Of a stretch of DNA of 64,000 nt, positions 45,100 through 56,605 are shown piece after piece. Origin of the DNA: Eucommia ulmoides (taxonomy: Eukaryota; Streptophyta; Magnoliopsida; Garryales; Eucommiaceae); the NCBI GenBank assembly GCA_016647705.1, contig CM028328.1:48912647-48976646 (forward strand). Reading direction: 5' to 3'. Position 1 is the first letter of the stretch. Each line of letters opens with the position of its first letter. Both the position numbers and the translations under genes were made by a program. Under the pieces are notes generated by a model, which had not been told where the DNA came from, ran no database searches, and was given only the letters and a program-made list of their open reading frames with translations.

Positions 45100-46217
45100 T
45101 GTTGGCCCAGTGATCTACCCAGAAAGGAGGTGAATTGGGTAGTTGTAAAAATTTAAGCAAATTCTTTTCTTTAAACACTTAAAAATTCAAAAAATGATTT
45201 AATCCTAAATTAATTATTTTCTTTATAATGCAGCGGATAAGTGTTATAAATATTAGGTGCACACCCAAGCAACAAAAATATAAATAATGTAAATCAATAC
45301 AGTACACAATGATATATCTTGATTCACTAAGTTACTCTTGGCTAATCCAGTCTTCCGAGCCCCACGGAGATTCGCACCTACTAAGACACTAAGATTCTTT
45401 TAAACGGGTAGAAATCAAACATTTACACAATAATTCTTTTCACAGGCTCAGAATCAACTTTTACAATTTTCTTTTCATAGGCTAAGGAAAAACCTTATCT
45501 TTTTACTAGGTTCAAGACTAACCTAATCTTTTCACAGGTTAAGAATCAAACTTAATTCTTTTATACCTTAGTCTAAGAATCAAACCTCATAAAAAAACAC
45601 TTTAAGTATCATTTTCCCAAGTAAGTATGAAACATTTACAAATCACACACAAACTAATTTTAATCAAGAAGAATCACACCTAACTCTTTTCAAGGGAAAA
45701 GAGTAACCTAACATTTTTGTACCTTAGGTAAAGATTAAAACTTAATCTCTTTACTAGAAAAGATTAAAACCCAACTACCCCTGACTAGATTCTCTCAACA
45801 GTATCTAATCCGCATACAAACTCACCAATTACAAACAATAGATAAGTTTATTCTCACTCGGTACTTCTACCACCTCAAATTAATTTAACTTGATTAATAT
45901 CCCGAATATACTAGTGATAGAATTTAACATGGGGAAATAAAAATATGATTATAATAAATATAAGTAGCACACAAATAAGCACGTAATCAGATTGTCACAA
46001 AAATCGTTTTAAAAGAATTTGTATACTCTTTAAAGTTCCAAAAACGATTTTATCAAGATCTTATCAACCAAGAAAATATAGAAAAATAAATACACAATAA
46101 AGATTAATAGCTTGGAATGATATTATTTGGAACACTTAAACTGAAACGTTCAACAAATTTATTAGTTCTACCAAAAATATCAACACTTAATTGTTCATCA
46201 AAATCTCGGGATCAACA
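45100..46217 (-). mobile_element. Sirevirus-type solo LTR C (1,118 bp), internally deleted
   Basis: On the plus strand it runs from TGTTGGCCCAG (45,100) to GGGATCAACA (46,217), the reverse orientation of LTRs A and B. The 5-bp duplication GTCTC is exact (45,095-45,099 and 46,218-46,222). Compared with LTR A it lacks about 1.1 kb starting about 100 bp from its 5' end, which removes the palindrome cassette and the TATA-like box. Confidence 0.9.
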
Positions 46218-46544
46218 GTCTCATTGCTTCGTTTTCAGCTTGAAGTCAGTCTCTCTCCACTTCCAAATTTGCAGCAAGCATGGACATTTCCAGTACTCAC
46301 TACACCGCTTCTTGCACATCTTCCTAAGCCCACCGCAGACTAGTTTCGACTGATCCCAGTCTTTATCTCAAGTGTATCACTTCTTTAAGTTGTCTGTATT
46401 CTCGTAAGAACCGATGGGCTGCTCGCTCAAAACGGTCAGCCATTTATTTATAGAAATATAGGTTTTGACCCCATCGACAGATGTTTAACTACCAGTTACT
46501 GTTTTTTCTTGGACAACTCTCTCATTTACTAACGTAAAAAATAA

Positions 46545-46796
46545 ACCATTGTTGCCCGCTCTAGTACTGAAGTTGAATATTATGCAACCGCTAATAATGA
46601 CATTTTTCATGAGCGTACAAAATACATCGAAACTGATTATCACTTTATCCGTCACCACATTCTTCAGAAAACTGTTCAACTCTACTCCGTCAATTCAGCC
46701 AATCAAAAAGCAGATATCTTTACCAAGACTCATTCACTCGAACACTTTCACACTCTGATTTCCAAATTAAAGTTCACTTCTGATTTATCGTCTTGA
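46545..46796 (+). pseudogene. copia RNase H C-terminal fragment
   Basis: The frame starting at 46,545 reads TIVARSSTEVEYYATA, then DYHFIRHHILQKTVQLY and ADIFTKTHSLEHFHTLISKL, ending with a TGA at 46,794. This is the complete C-terminal end of a copia RNase H. The frame is open over these 83 codons, but everything upstream (46,223-46,540) is not copia coding, so the element is 5'-truncated. Confidence 0.85.
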
Positions 46797-46808
46797 GTTT
46801 GAGGAAGA

Positions 46809-46968
46809 TGTTAATATATATGTATATGGGTCTTATCCCATTAGGAAAACCAAATTGTAATCCTAATCCTAGCCACTCTCTATATAGACTCTTTATATAT
46901 CTGCGTAAATTGTACAATTTTACAATTTTACAGATATCAATACAATTGTTTCATGTTTTCTCTTAATA
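46809..46968 (+). repeat. 3' LTR of the truncated copia element
   Basis: Directly after a purine tract (GAGGAAGA, 46,801-46,808) the sequence begins TGTTAATATATATG and ends near CTCTTAATA, with a TATATAGACTC box at about 46,884. The end TTAATA probably derives from TTAACA, which would mirror the TGTTAA start. Length about 160 bp. Confidence 0.65.
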
Positions 46969-47239
46969 TCCCACCTCTTAATTATTCTAACAACTTTAAT
47001 TAAATATATTTTAATCAAATATTAAATAATAGATTAAAAAAATAAATCCCTAAATTATTCTCACAAATAAAAAAAGATTCTCATAATCTTTGTTTTGCAA
47101 AAATAGGGTTCACAATTTAAAAATAGGTCCGAATTGGGCTAATTACCAAGAAGTCTTTTTATGAAGACAAAACTACTAAATACACATTTTTTAAAAACAT
47201 GTTACAAAATAGTTCTTTTGTCTTTTTGTGACGATTTTA

Positions 47240-47720
47240 CCTCTCGTGTTATATTCAACACAATCTAAAATCGTGTTATATTCAACACGAAAAATCGTGT
47301 TATATTTTAATTTTTTCATCATTCAATACAATCTCAAATCGTGTTATATTCAACACGATCTCGTATTAAATATAACACTAGGTCGTGTTACATTCCAATT
47401 TTTTCATTTAAATTGATAATTCATCTATCCTATATTCATATTGATATTCAACATAATCTCATGTTGAATATAACACGACATCGCGTTATATTTCACTTTC
47501 ACCGCCGTATTCAACATGAAATTGTGTTACGTTCTAATTTTTTTATTCAATTTGATAATTCATCTATCCTACATTAATATGCTTAATTTTTACCAATACA
47601 AACTCAATCAATTCAACCAAAATCCAACATATGTACCACTCCACCAAAGGCATAGACCGAGACTCTTTTTTGTTTCTCTCTCTCTCACATTTGTTTAGGG
47701 TCATCGTGTTATATTCCGCT
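47240..47720. repeat. Cluster of CGTGTT/AACACG hairpins
   Basis: The palindrome-like word TCGTGTTATATTCAACACGA or partial forms recur about eight times (47,244, 47,271, 47,295, 47,339, near 47,380, 47,450, 47,515 and 47,705) on both strands. Spacing is irregular and separated by T-rich tracts with ATTCATCTATCCTA words (47,410 and 47,560). The frames at 47,228-47,698 follow the repeat and are not convincing genes. Confidence 0.75.
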
Positions 47721-47859
47721 TTTGTTCACAAGTTCCTCACACACGCATATTGTCACATGATGTTACTTTATAACTGTATAGTAAATATTACAAGAAATTA
47801 TATATGTACAATAAATATTCAACATCGATTCTTGGATTCACATCTGTTTTAGATTCACA

Positions 47860-50030
47860 TCTTGTTACTTTATAACTGTACAATAAATATTAAAGAAATT
47901 ATAACAGTATAGTAAATATTCAGCTCTTCCATGTTGAATTTCAATATTGTTCTTATTTCCTTGTTGATGTTATATTTATTGAGATTTTTTATGTGTAGCA
48001 AAAATCAACAATCGAAGTCTTATTTTGGATTAACTTGCTCTTATTTTTCATTATTGATGTTGGGGGGTTGATCAAGTCGTTACCATGATGCAAGAATTGA
48101 TGGTTAGTTAATATGTAGCGAAAATCGATGTTGAATCCATAGTTTGAATTTTCATGTTATTCATTTTCATTGTTTTATGTTTTTGGTTGTTGAAATAGTT
48201 ACTGTCTAGTAAAAAACCATACCTAACGTCTTGTTTTTAATTATCCTCTACTTCTTCTACATTGTTAATGTTTAGAAGTGGACTTTTGTACGGCACCGTA
48301 ATTGTTACTCAATTAATGGCGGGTGGATTCGACAACGATCTAGTCTCGCACAAGTGAGCAAGAGATAAATAATATTGATGCAATCTATGTAGCTTCAGTG
48401 ATTTAATAGGAAAAAATTGAAGGAAGTTTCATCTTTCTCACATTGATGTTATGTCGTCCACACTGCTTTGGCCTTTCTTTAAGGCATTCGTTAACAGAAA
48501 TTTCATGATCATTGTAGGGTAATTGTTATATATATAATGAGCTGTCATATTAGAAAAGTGTAATTTTTTTTTTTTTTTGTAGACCTGGTTGTGGAGTAAT
48601 TGTTACGTATATCATGAAGCAGTTCGTCTTTGGGCAATGAGCAAACGTCAAGCGTGTAGGCAATGCTAGGGTAGCAACTGTGGAAATGACAGATCTTATC
48701 AAGGACATAATAAATGACAAACATGGTAGTTGGGCTTTTAATAAATTTTATGCGCATAGTAGTTGAGTGCGATGAGTCCGTCAACAAAATATTTTATTTA
48801 TTTTTTCCAGTTCTTAAGAACAAAAAATGTACGATAGATTATTTGTTCCAACTTTGTTATATTACTTTGATTTAATGGTTTACTTATTTCTAAATTTATT
48901 TGTTGTGTGTAATTTAATGATAGATGTGGTTCATAAATAATCCCCCATGTGTGCGTATTGCTTGTTAACAGTTTTCACAGTTAATTTTGCAATTTCACTT
49001 TCTTTGTTAGGTTTTAGATTATCACTCCTAGCAGCTCATAAGCTAAAAAAAGGTCATTTTTCGGTTCATTTGAACTATTACTTGATCCAACTAATCCCTT
49101 TTAATCAAGATTAACACCCTAACCTCACAAAGATGAGCAACAACATATGATTCTGCATGTAGCTAGATTCTGGATCTCAAGCCATCAGCTATGTAATCAC
49201 TGAATCTGTTAGTCATTTCAACAACAAAAAAATCAACAATGAAAAGAGGAGATAGGAAAATTCATAAAATCCAAGACCCAATTTGTGATTTTTGCTACAA
49301 ATTAAAAATTGTACCAACCCAAACATCACCAATTGAATGGAACCAAAGAAAAATACAAGAACACGATATCAATATATGATTTTTGCTACACATTAATAAT
49401 CCTATCAAATTCAAAAATCACCAATGAGATGGAACCAGATTGAAATTCAAAAACACAACTTCAATTGTGTAATTTTTACTGCACATTAACCATCTCAACA
49501 ACAAAAATAATCAACAATGAAAAGAGGGGAGAGAGAAATTCATAAAAATCCAAGACCCAATTTGTGAATTTTGCTACACATTAACTATACTGTAATATTC
49601 AACTTTCAATGTTTGATTTTCAATTCTTGTTACTTTTCACTGTTGATGTGGGGGGTATTGCTCAAATCGTTACTGTGATACAAAAATCGATATTTAGTTA
49701 ATGCGTAGTAAAAATTGATGTTTGATTTAAAAAGATTATTACTGGTGATGTGATTGTTGATTAAATCATTACTCTTCAAGTCAAGTTTTGAATTGTTATT
49801 TTCTCCATTATATTTATCAAAGTTTAAATTATTTGAATTTTTTACTGTACATAAAATATCCACTATTCAAGGCAAGTTTGAGATTGCTACTTTTATCCAT
49901 TAGATTGTAATGTTTGAGTTATTTGAATTTGTTACTATACAACAAAAATTTGGAGAAAAACTGTTCCCGACATCAAGCGTGCAGGCAATAGCAGAATATC
50001 AACTGTGGACACTAATATTCTATAAATATT
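47860..50030. repeat. Old duplicated non-coding segments
   Basis: 47,935-48,130 resembles 49,590-49,760 (words TTGATGTTGGGGGGTTGATCA and GATGTGGGGGGTATTGCTCA, then GTTACCATGATGCAA and GTTACTGTGATACAA). 48,640-48,690 resembles 49,970-50,015 (CATCAAGCGTGCAGGCAAT). 49,200-49,320 resembles 49,490-49,590 (AATCAACAATGAAAAGAGG). The copies are diverged and partly re-ordered. No coding capacity is recognised. Confidence 0.6.
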
Positions 50031-50429
50031 AACATCACATTTTCAAACCAAAATTCAAAATCAAATTTTCTGCAAAATTAATCATTCATTATCATTGTTG
50101 TTGTACAGTAATTAATCACAAAAGAATTATATATTTTACAGAAAAATTAAATACAAATATTAATAGTTATTGCACATTAACTTTTTATAGTTGTTGTTCA
50201 ATTATTGCTGCACAGTTTGTATTAAATATTGAACGCGATGATAGTTGCTATACAGTAATATTTGTTATATAGGTAGTAAATGTACATTTTCGCTATTAAT
50301 GAAATAAAATTCAAATCCAATTTTTTTGCAAAATCAATGTCATCAATACAATTTATAGACATGATATTTTAACCGTTTTCCTCACAAAAATATAATTTTA
50401 TATCGCAATTTACTTTATTTATTTTATTT

Positions 50430-50700
50430 TATTCTAAAAAAAAGAAAAAAGAAAAAGAAAAAGAAAAAAAAAAGAATAAAGAAATTATATGTGTGTGTGT
50501 GTAGAGAGAAAAAATTGGAGAGAGGGGGAAACAATGAGAGAGTGAGAGAAACGAGAGAGAGAGAGAGAGAGATAAGGCGGAGGTGGAGCCCACTAAAGGG
50601 AGAGGGGAGAGAGAATGTTTGAGGAAGAGAATAAAGTGGAGAGAGAGGGAAGAAAGAGAGAGTGTGTAAGGTGGGACCCACCGCAAGAAGAGAAAAAAGA
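50430..50700. repeat. GA-rich low-complexity tract
   Basis: Runs of A(A/G)n, (TG)5, (GA)n and GGAGAGAG words extend over about 270 bp. Long open frames on the minus strand are caused by this composition (Ser/Leu/Phe-rich) and are not genes. Confidence 0.9.
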
Positions 50701-50776
50701 TAACCAAATTTCCATATTTGTACAAGGGAATTAAGCGCGTGGATATCAAACATGTGGTTTTCTCAAAATTAAAATA

Positions 50777-51471
50777 GGGACAATAGGTAGGAGGTCCTAT
50801 ATTTAAGCTCTAATTGGTCAAAAGTCCTACATGTGGTAAAAACTTTTGATTTAGTCCCATCTCTTTTAAAAACGCAGAAGTCTTATTCATGTGATAATCA
50901 CGCATTAGTTACATGTAATTATTTTCTGTGTAATATCACTATATTAGTTACAGGTAACTAATTATTTTTTTATTTTTTTTCCAGTTACATATTCCAATAA
51001 TATATAACTTTTAATTACATGTCTCTGGTATGTAATTAAAAAATTTGATATTTTTCAGTTACATGTTTTAATAATATATAATTTTTTAGTTACATGTCTC
51101 TGATTTGTAATTAAAAAGTTTGATATTTTTTCAGTAACGTCACAAAATATTATATATATATATATATATATATTGTAATATGTAACTAATATTATATAAA
51201 AAAATGTAACTAAAAATGCTCAAATATTTGTGAAAAGTAACAATTATGAAATTATAACTAACATTAGTTACATGTAGCAGAATTCACTATAAAAATCGAA
51301 TGTACTCACTAAAAGACTCCCTACAATCCTTGCAATATCCCTACAATTCCTGCAATGCGGGACTAAAACACAAGTGGAATATAACTTAAAGGATTAAATC
51401 AAAATCTAATAACACAAAAGGACTTTTCACCAAATAGACTTAAAAAAAGGGAATTTTTCACCAATTTTCCC
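50777..51471. mobile_element. Mutator-like MITE (695 bp, 9-bp target duplication)
   Basis: The two ends are long inverted repeats: the left starts GGGACAATAGGT, the right in reverse complement starts GGGAAAATTGGT, and similarity runs inward about 85 bp (GGTCAAAAGTCCT with GGTGAAAAGTCCT, then TTTTGATTTAGTCC with TTTTGATTTAATCC). The 9-bp direct repeat ATTAAAATA flanks it exactly (50,768-50,776 and 51,472-51,480). Long inverted ends and a 9-bp duplication are hallmarks of MULEs. The interior is non-coding and holds a tandem repeat of about 75 bp (50,982-51,140) and an (AT)n run. Confidence 0.88.
50982..51140. repeat. Tandem repeat of about 75 bp inside the Mutator-like MITE
   Basis: Two full copies start at about 50,982 and 51,056 with the words CAGTTACAT, AATAATATATAA and TTACATGTCTCTG, and a third begins at 51,132 before an AT run. 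Confidence 0.8.
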
Positions 51472-51639
51472 ATTAAAATAATATTAAGGGTTTTTCTTAT
51501 TTTGGGCTTTGGGATATGTTGCCCATCTAAATTATCTTTTGAAAATGGGTGTATCTATAAAGAATCCTTTATTTTTTTATTTAATTATTTTATTATACTT
51601 ATAAGGACACCATTAATTGTCGTTTAATTATGTAATTAA

Positions 51640-51951
51640 ATTATAATAAGATACAATATTGTGCCATAATATAGTTTTTAATTTTTAGGGCACTATTTTA
51701 TGTCCTTATATATTATATATAGATATTATTTTTTCAATTATTAATTTAGTTTTGTTGGGCACTACTTTTTGCCCTTTAACTATTTAATTATATATTAATT
51801 TTTAATAGAATAATAAAAATATAAATATTAAAAATATCAATTTTAGTTTTATGTGACACTTTCAATTTTATGCCTCAAAAAGTAACTTTATAGGGTACAT
51901 TACATGTAGTGTCCCAACAAAAGTGCTCTTATAAGCATTTTTGTTGTAGTG
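51640..51951 (-). mobile_element. CACTA-type transposon end remnant
   Basis: Read on minus from 51,951 the sequence starts CACTACAACAAAAATGC, the terminal form of CACTA (En/Spm) elements, followed by subterminal words with GTGCCC/GGGCAC and GGGACACT. Only one end is recognised. The other end was not found within several kb, so this is a fragment; the left limit is approximate. Confidence 0.65.
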
Positions 51952-52156
51952 CTATCGGACTTTTTTTTGGGTTATACGGTAAATTATGTTGTGGCTAATT
52001 TTATGTGTATTTTAACTAATTATTTCTTTGGACGATCTTAGGAGTGCACTCCCTCACGTCTGTTTGATAAATAAGGATTATACTACTAAAATATTCTCTA
52101 GAAAGATCGAATTATGATTGACAAAAAAAAATCTCTCTTTTTATCAACTAGACTAA

Positions 52157-52961
52157 GGACTTGTTTGATCATTAAATTAAGCACTTAAAACTTATTGTAT
52201 TAAGTACTTAATTAATTAAATTTGTTTGATAAATGCAATTAAAATCACTTAATTAATTAAACTAACTTAAAAATTAAATCAAAATTTAAGTAAAAAAATT
52301 AAGTGAAAACCCCTCAACTTAATTTATTCTGCTTAATTCATTTTACTTTTATAGAAGGTAAATAATTATAAATAATGCTCCATACTTGTTTTGAATTTAA
52401 TTTTCTCTTTTTTTTTTTAACTGTTATTTATTTTTTGTAAAATCTGACTTTCTCTGTTTTTTTTAGTTTTATTTTTTTAATATTTTTATATTTTATATTT
52501 CACTTAATTATTTATTGTTTAATTTTATGTACGTACTGTTCTAAGAAGAGCGATGACATTTGCGGTGATTCTTCCTATGAGATACTATTTTTTCTTCATC
52601 TTCTTCCGATTGATCTGTGTTATGTGTAATTTCATAGCAATTTTTTCGAATTCTTGTTGACATTGCTGAAACCTGTTTATACTTAATTGCTTATATGTTC
52701 TACGTGTTTCATCGATTTAGTTGATTGAGAAGTAAATTTTAGGTTCAGATTTTTTTATTTTTTATTTTTAATTTTGATTCACGGGTAGTTATGTAAATTA
52801 AATAATTTTCAACATTCAAATTGTATAATTATTAAACAAACCAAAAAAATTTAGCACTTAAATTGTCAGCATTTAAAATTTAATGTTGTCAAACAAATTT
52901 TTTAAATTTTCAGCATTTAAAGTTTAAACACATAAAAATTAAGTAATTATCAAACATGCCC
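52157..52961. mobile_element. Tourist-like (PIF/Harbinger) MITE 1 (805 bp)
   Basis: The ends GGACTTGTTTGATC and, in reverse complement, GGGCATGTTTGATA are flanked on both sides by TAA (52,154-52,156 and 52,962-52,964). Inner similarity continues with TTAAATTTGTTTGA-type words. No transposase is encoded. The size is at the upper end for Tourist-like MITEs. Confidence 0.75.
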
Positions 52962-52969
52962 TAACTCTC

Positions 52970-53485
52970 GACATCATTGATTCAATATAATATACTTTGA
53001 CTTCTCCTTTAATCTCTGTAAATTCAAAATTATATTCACACCTACAAGAGTAATATTTAATCTTCTTGGTACATAAAAGACAGAGACATCACTTTTTTTT
53101 TTGAAATTGTGTCCATAAAAATATATATTAAAAAAAAAAAAAAAAAAAACCACACGTTTGATTCCCAACACAAAATTGAAGCCCTTAATTAATGGAAGGA
53201 GGAACCTAAGCCAACTCACATAAATGGCAAAACATAACTTCTAAAACGACGGTCCAATCAAATGTAACAAGCCACGTTTTCCTTGTAAACATATTGTTGG
53301 TGCATATAGAAATGGCCACCACCAACCAAACTACCAAACAGACGAACATGTAATAATATATAATATTTCTTTTTTGGTTAATTGCATTTTACTCCTTCAA
53401 TTAAGGTTTTCTATCACTTTCACCCCTATCACTTGATGTTGTACTAAATGAACACTCAAATTTAAGTAAAGAAAAAAGGAAAATA
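52970..53485. other. Stretch between MITEs, nothing recognised
   Basis: AT-rich with a poly-A run at 53,131-53,149. The minus-strand frame at 52,974-53,219 is composition-driven. No transposon end or gene was identified. Confidence 0.4.
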
Positions 53486-53489
53486 ATTA

Positions 53490-53935
53490 GGCCCCGTTTG
53501 GTTACTGTTTTTGTTCTTTGATTTCTGTTCCTGCACTCAAAAATTTAAGATTAATGTATAGAAATGCGTTTTGATAAACATATTTCTGCTATTAACATTT
53601 GAGAGTATTTTGAGAGTATTTCCTGAATTTCTTAAGAATCTTAAAAAAATAATTATTGTTGTGATCCACTCCCACAAAACTATTCCCATTACCACCATGC
53701 CGGTTAATAAATATGTATATTTATTGCCATATATTAAAAAAAAAAAAATCAGTTTTTGCAACCAAACATGTTTTTTTGCTTCTATTCTCATAAATTAAAT
53801 GAATCAATTTTGGTAAAATGGTTGTTACCAAACATGTTTCTATCCCCGACATATTTCAGAAAGGAAATAAAATTCCATCTCATTTTATTGGAAGTACAAA
53901 TAGAAAAGCAACAAAAACACTAACCGAACGCCACC
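53490..53935. mobile_element. Tourist-like MITE 2 (446 bp)
   Basis: The ends GGCCCCGTTTGGTTACTG and, in reverse complement, GGTGGCGTTCGGTTAGTG are inverted repeats followed by TTTTTGTT on both sides, and TTA flanks each end (53,487-53,489 and 53,936-53,938). The frames on both strands at 53,537-53,798 belong to this non-coding element. Confidence 0.82.
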
Positions 53936-53969
53936 TTAGTTACCCTTGATTTACATTTTAAAGGACTTA

Positions 53970-54389
53970 GGATATGTTTGGCTGAAAAGATGGAAAAATG
54001 AAAGAATAAAAAAATGAGAGGAGAATTTTTCTATCCGTTGTAAAAGAAAAAATAAATTTTCAGTGTTGTTTAGTTCGAATGACGTAAAACAAAGAAAATA
54101 TAAGATTTATATTTCGTTAGGAAAGAAAAATGAGAAAAGTAATTCAATTATATAATTTACTATTTTGCAATCATATATTACCAGAAAAAAAAAAAACAAA
54201 AAAAAACAAACTATTACTAAGGGTATACTAGTAAATTTATTGTCTTCTTGAAAAAACTCTATCACTTTTCTTCATTTTCTTTTCAAATTAATGTGGAAAA
54301 AAGTTAGTAGGGAAAATAAATCTTTCTCTTATTTTTTATTTTCTTCTCATTTTCTATTCATATTTTTATCTAGCCAAATAAACATGACC
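53970..54389. mobile_element. Tourist-like MITE 3 (420 bp)
   Basis: The ends GGATATGTTTGGCT and, in reverse complement, GGTCATGTTTATTTGGCT are flanked by TTA (53,967-53,969 and 54,390-54,392). The interior is A-rich on the plus strand and non-coding. It lies 34 bp from MITE 2. Confidence 0.78.
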
Positions 54390-54392
54390 TTA

Positions 54393-54780
54393 AGATTTTC
54401 ACGAAATAAAGACGAAGTTAAATCGTGTATGATAAAAGTTCCAGCGTTCTTCTAAAGTCGTGCATCAATTATTGTACATAAGAATTAAAATACTTTTTAA
54501 ATATGTTTAAAAAAAAACTTGTAAATTATCTTTGTATAGAAAAGTAAACCCTAGGATAAAACCATCGAAACAATTGTTGTGAACTCCAAGTCAACAGGGA
54601 CATTAATTTTTTAAGTCGTGTATGTAGTTGAATTTTTTCTTAAATAAAAAATAATTAGTGCATAGACTTGACTCAAAATTTATAATTTTTTTTTTAAAAA
54701 AAAAAAAATCTCACCTAATAGTTATATGGTCTTTATTTTAAAAAATACATGGTCTATTGAATTTACATACAATATGAAGA
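54393..54780. other. Spacer edge before the right arm
   Basis: AT-rich with homopolymer runs; no gene or element recognised. Similarity to the left arm begins at about 54,781. Confidence 0.4.
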
Positions 54781-55552
54781 ACATCAATTTAATATTTTTC
54801 TTTTGACACCCAAATACATAGGGTCGATCTTGATGTATACAACTGCTGACGTGAATCAACCTCACCAAGTTAAATTCAACAACTACTTGTATATATCTAT
54901 GAGGTAATCAAAGTGCTCTCCACGCCTATTTGCTTCCCTTTGCCTCCCCCCTCCTTTTTTTTTTTTTTTTTTTGAAAAATGAAATAAATTCAAAATAAAA
55001 TTAAAAATTGCGTAGATGGTTAATTTTGTCAATTTAATTTTAACAAGAGTTGGTACCTTTTCGACTTAATTGATAATTGGAAAGGCTTATGTGTATAATA
55101 AATTAAATTGGAGGGGAATAAGTGACATAAAACTTAATAAATGGGATAAAATATTATGAAGTTTTTGCAATTTGTACTCTTAAAAGTTTTGGAAAAAGCT
55201 TACTTTAGCCCTATATTTTACATTTAAAAACATTAAATCTTGAAGTATTTAAATTGTGTCTAGTCAATCCTTTTATTATTTTTTATGACAAAAATTAACT
55301 ATGTGTCAAACACAGAATTACCCACATAGGTTAATTTGTCATAACAAATAATAGAAGAACTGACTTGCAATACTTTAGGCTTTAATATTGTTCAGATTAA
55401 AAGGATAGAAATTAAAATGTGATTTCTTTGAAACTTTATGGGTAAAAAGTGTAAAAAGATAAAATATTAGTTAAACCAACCTTCTTTATTAACTAATCAA
55501 ACTTCCATAGTGGATTAAGAGAACAAGAAAGTACTCGCCAAACAAGGCGAGC

Positions 55553-55558
55553 CACGTG
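55553..55558. promoter_or_regulatory. G-box CACGTG upstream of the right MADS copy
   Basis: The CACGTG palindrome lies about 1.05 kb upstream of the ATG in text otherwise shared with the left arm. The left arm has lost it to a 226-bp segment at 18,847-19,072. G-boxes bind bZIP and bHLH factors; use here is not shown. Confidence 0.5.
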
Positions 55559-55559
55559 A

Positions 55560-56421
55560 CGAAGCTCTCTATTCCAATTGGTCGGACTGAGAACTATTAC
55601 AACCTTATGCGTTGTCAGTCATCGATTGGTCCATCACTCACGTCATCGTACGATGATGTTGCCTTTTTCACATCACTGTTGCTTACCACTCACTTCCTGT
55701 ACTTTTGAGTTTTATTATTTAATTTCCATTTTTGAGTACTTTTTAATCTTTTTCAATATTGGATGAAGGAAAAACATTTCTATTTCTGTAATCTGCTTTT
55801 TCATCTCAATGATCTTGCTTTCAATTTCTTTTTATGAGTTCTTATTTAATTTCCATTTTGAGGCTTTTTTAATCAATTCGAACAATGAATCTGGAAACGT
55901 TTTTCTTTTTTCACCTTACCTTGTTTTTATTTCCATTTCGTGAGTAAAGAATACCCGAAAGAGAAAGGCATAGAGAATAAAGATGGATAATTATTGATGA
56001 ATCACGAAATTAGTGGGTTCTGTGGTCCGAATATATATATAGAGAGAGAGAGACTTCTGGTCCGTCTTCTACCTGAAAATCAATGATTTTAATTTTTTTT
56101 TGCATAATTTCTTATGTGAAATTTTATTTCTTCATCTGTGAAACTAATTTCTTGGGTTTCTGAGCTTAGTGCTGTATATAGGGTTTTCGGTGGTGTTTGG
56201 TCACTCCCAGTGCCAATGTCACATTAGGGTTTGAGCAACAAAAGTTTTCTTAGGGTTTCTTTCTTTCTGGGTTCATACTATTGGATTCAAAATATTGGTT
56301 TCCGTTTTATTTTTGTGTAAATTGTTCTTGTTTTTGCTTTCTCCTGGAAAGATTTTATCTATTTGTTCTTCCTTCTTAGCTGAAGCACCATTTTTCTGGG
56401 ATTTGCAGCCACATATAATTG
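55560..56421 (+). promoter_or_regulatory. Promoter and leader region of the right MADS gene
   Basis: The same region as 17,890-18,846 in inverse. The dinucleotide run is shorter here: (TA)4 then (GA)6 at 56,030-56,052, compared with (CT)16 in the left copy. Leader text TAGCTGAAGCACCA and GGATTTGCAGCCAC leads to a GTGAGT donor at 56,422. An AAACCCTAG-type start-of-transcript text (56,222-56,262, TTAGGGTTT) is retained. Confidence 0.5.
55643..55656. promoter_or_regulatory. Palindrome TCATCGTACGATGA overlapping CTCACGTCA (right copy)
   Basis: Identical to the left copy at 18,754-18,767. It sits about 960 bp upstream of the right ATG, next to CTCACGTCA. Confidence 0.5.
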
Positions 56422-56602
56422 GTGAGTACTTAATTCCTTGTTCTTCTTTTTGCCATTTTTCATGGAAAGTGTTCCAAGATCGATCTCAAACTGCCATCTT
56501 TAAAACTCCAAATATCAATTTGTATATCAAATCCTGCAACAAACGGGCACCAAGTTAACCTGGAAAACTCAAATTAATTCCTTTTTGTTTTTGTGTTGGT
56601 AG
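56422..56602 (+). other. 5'UTR intron of the right MADS gene
   Basis: GTGAGT donor at 56,422 and TTGGTAG acceptor ending 56,602, 181 nt. The acceptor is three bases before the ATG (GAAATGG). Same length and position as in the left copy. The open frame at 56,295-56,558 spans this intron and is not coding. Confidence 0.75.
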
Positions 56603-56605
56603 GAA

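Noticed and set aside
50424..50753. Two long minus-strand frames rich in Ser, Leu and Phe
   Set aside because: They come from the GA/CT-rich tract and its composition, in two overlapping frames.
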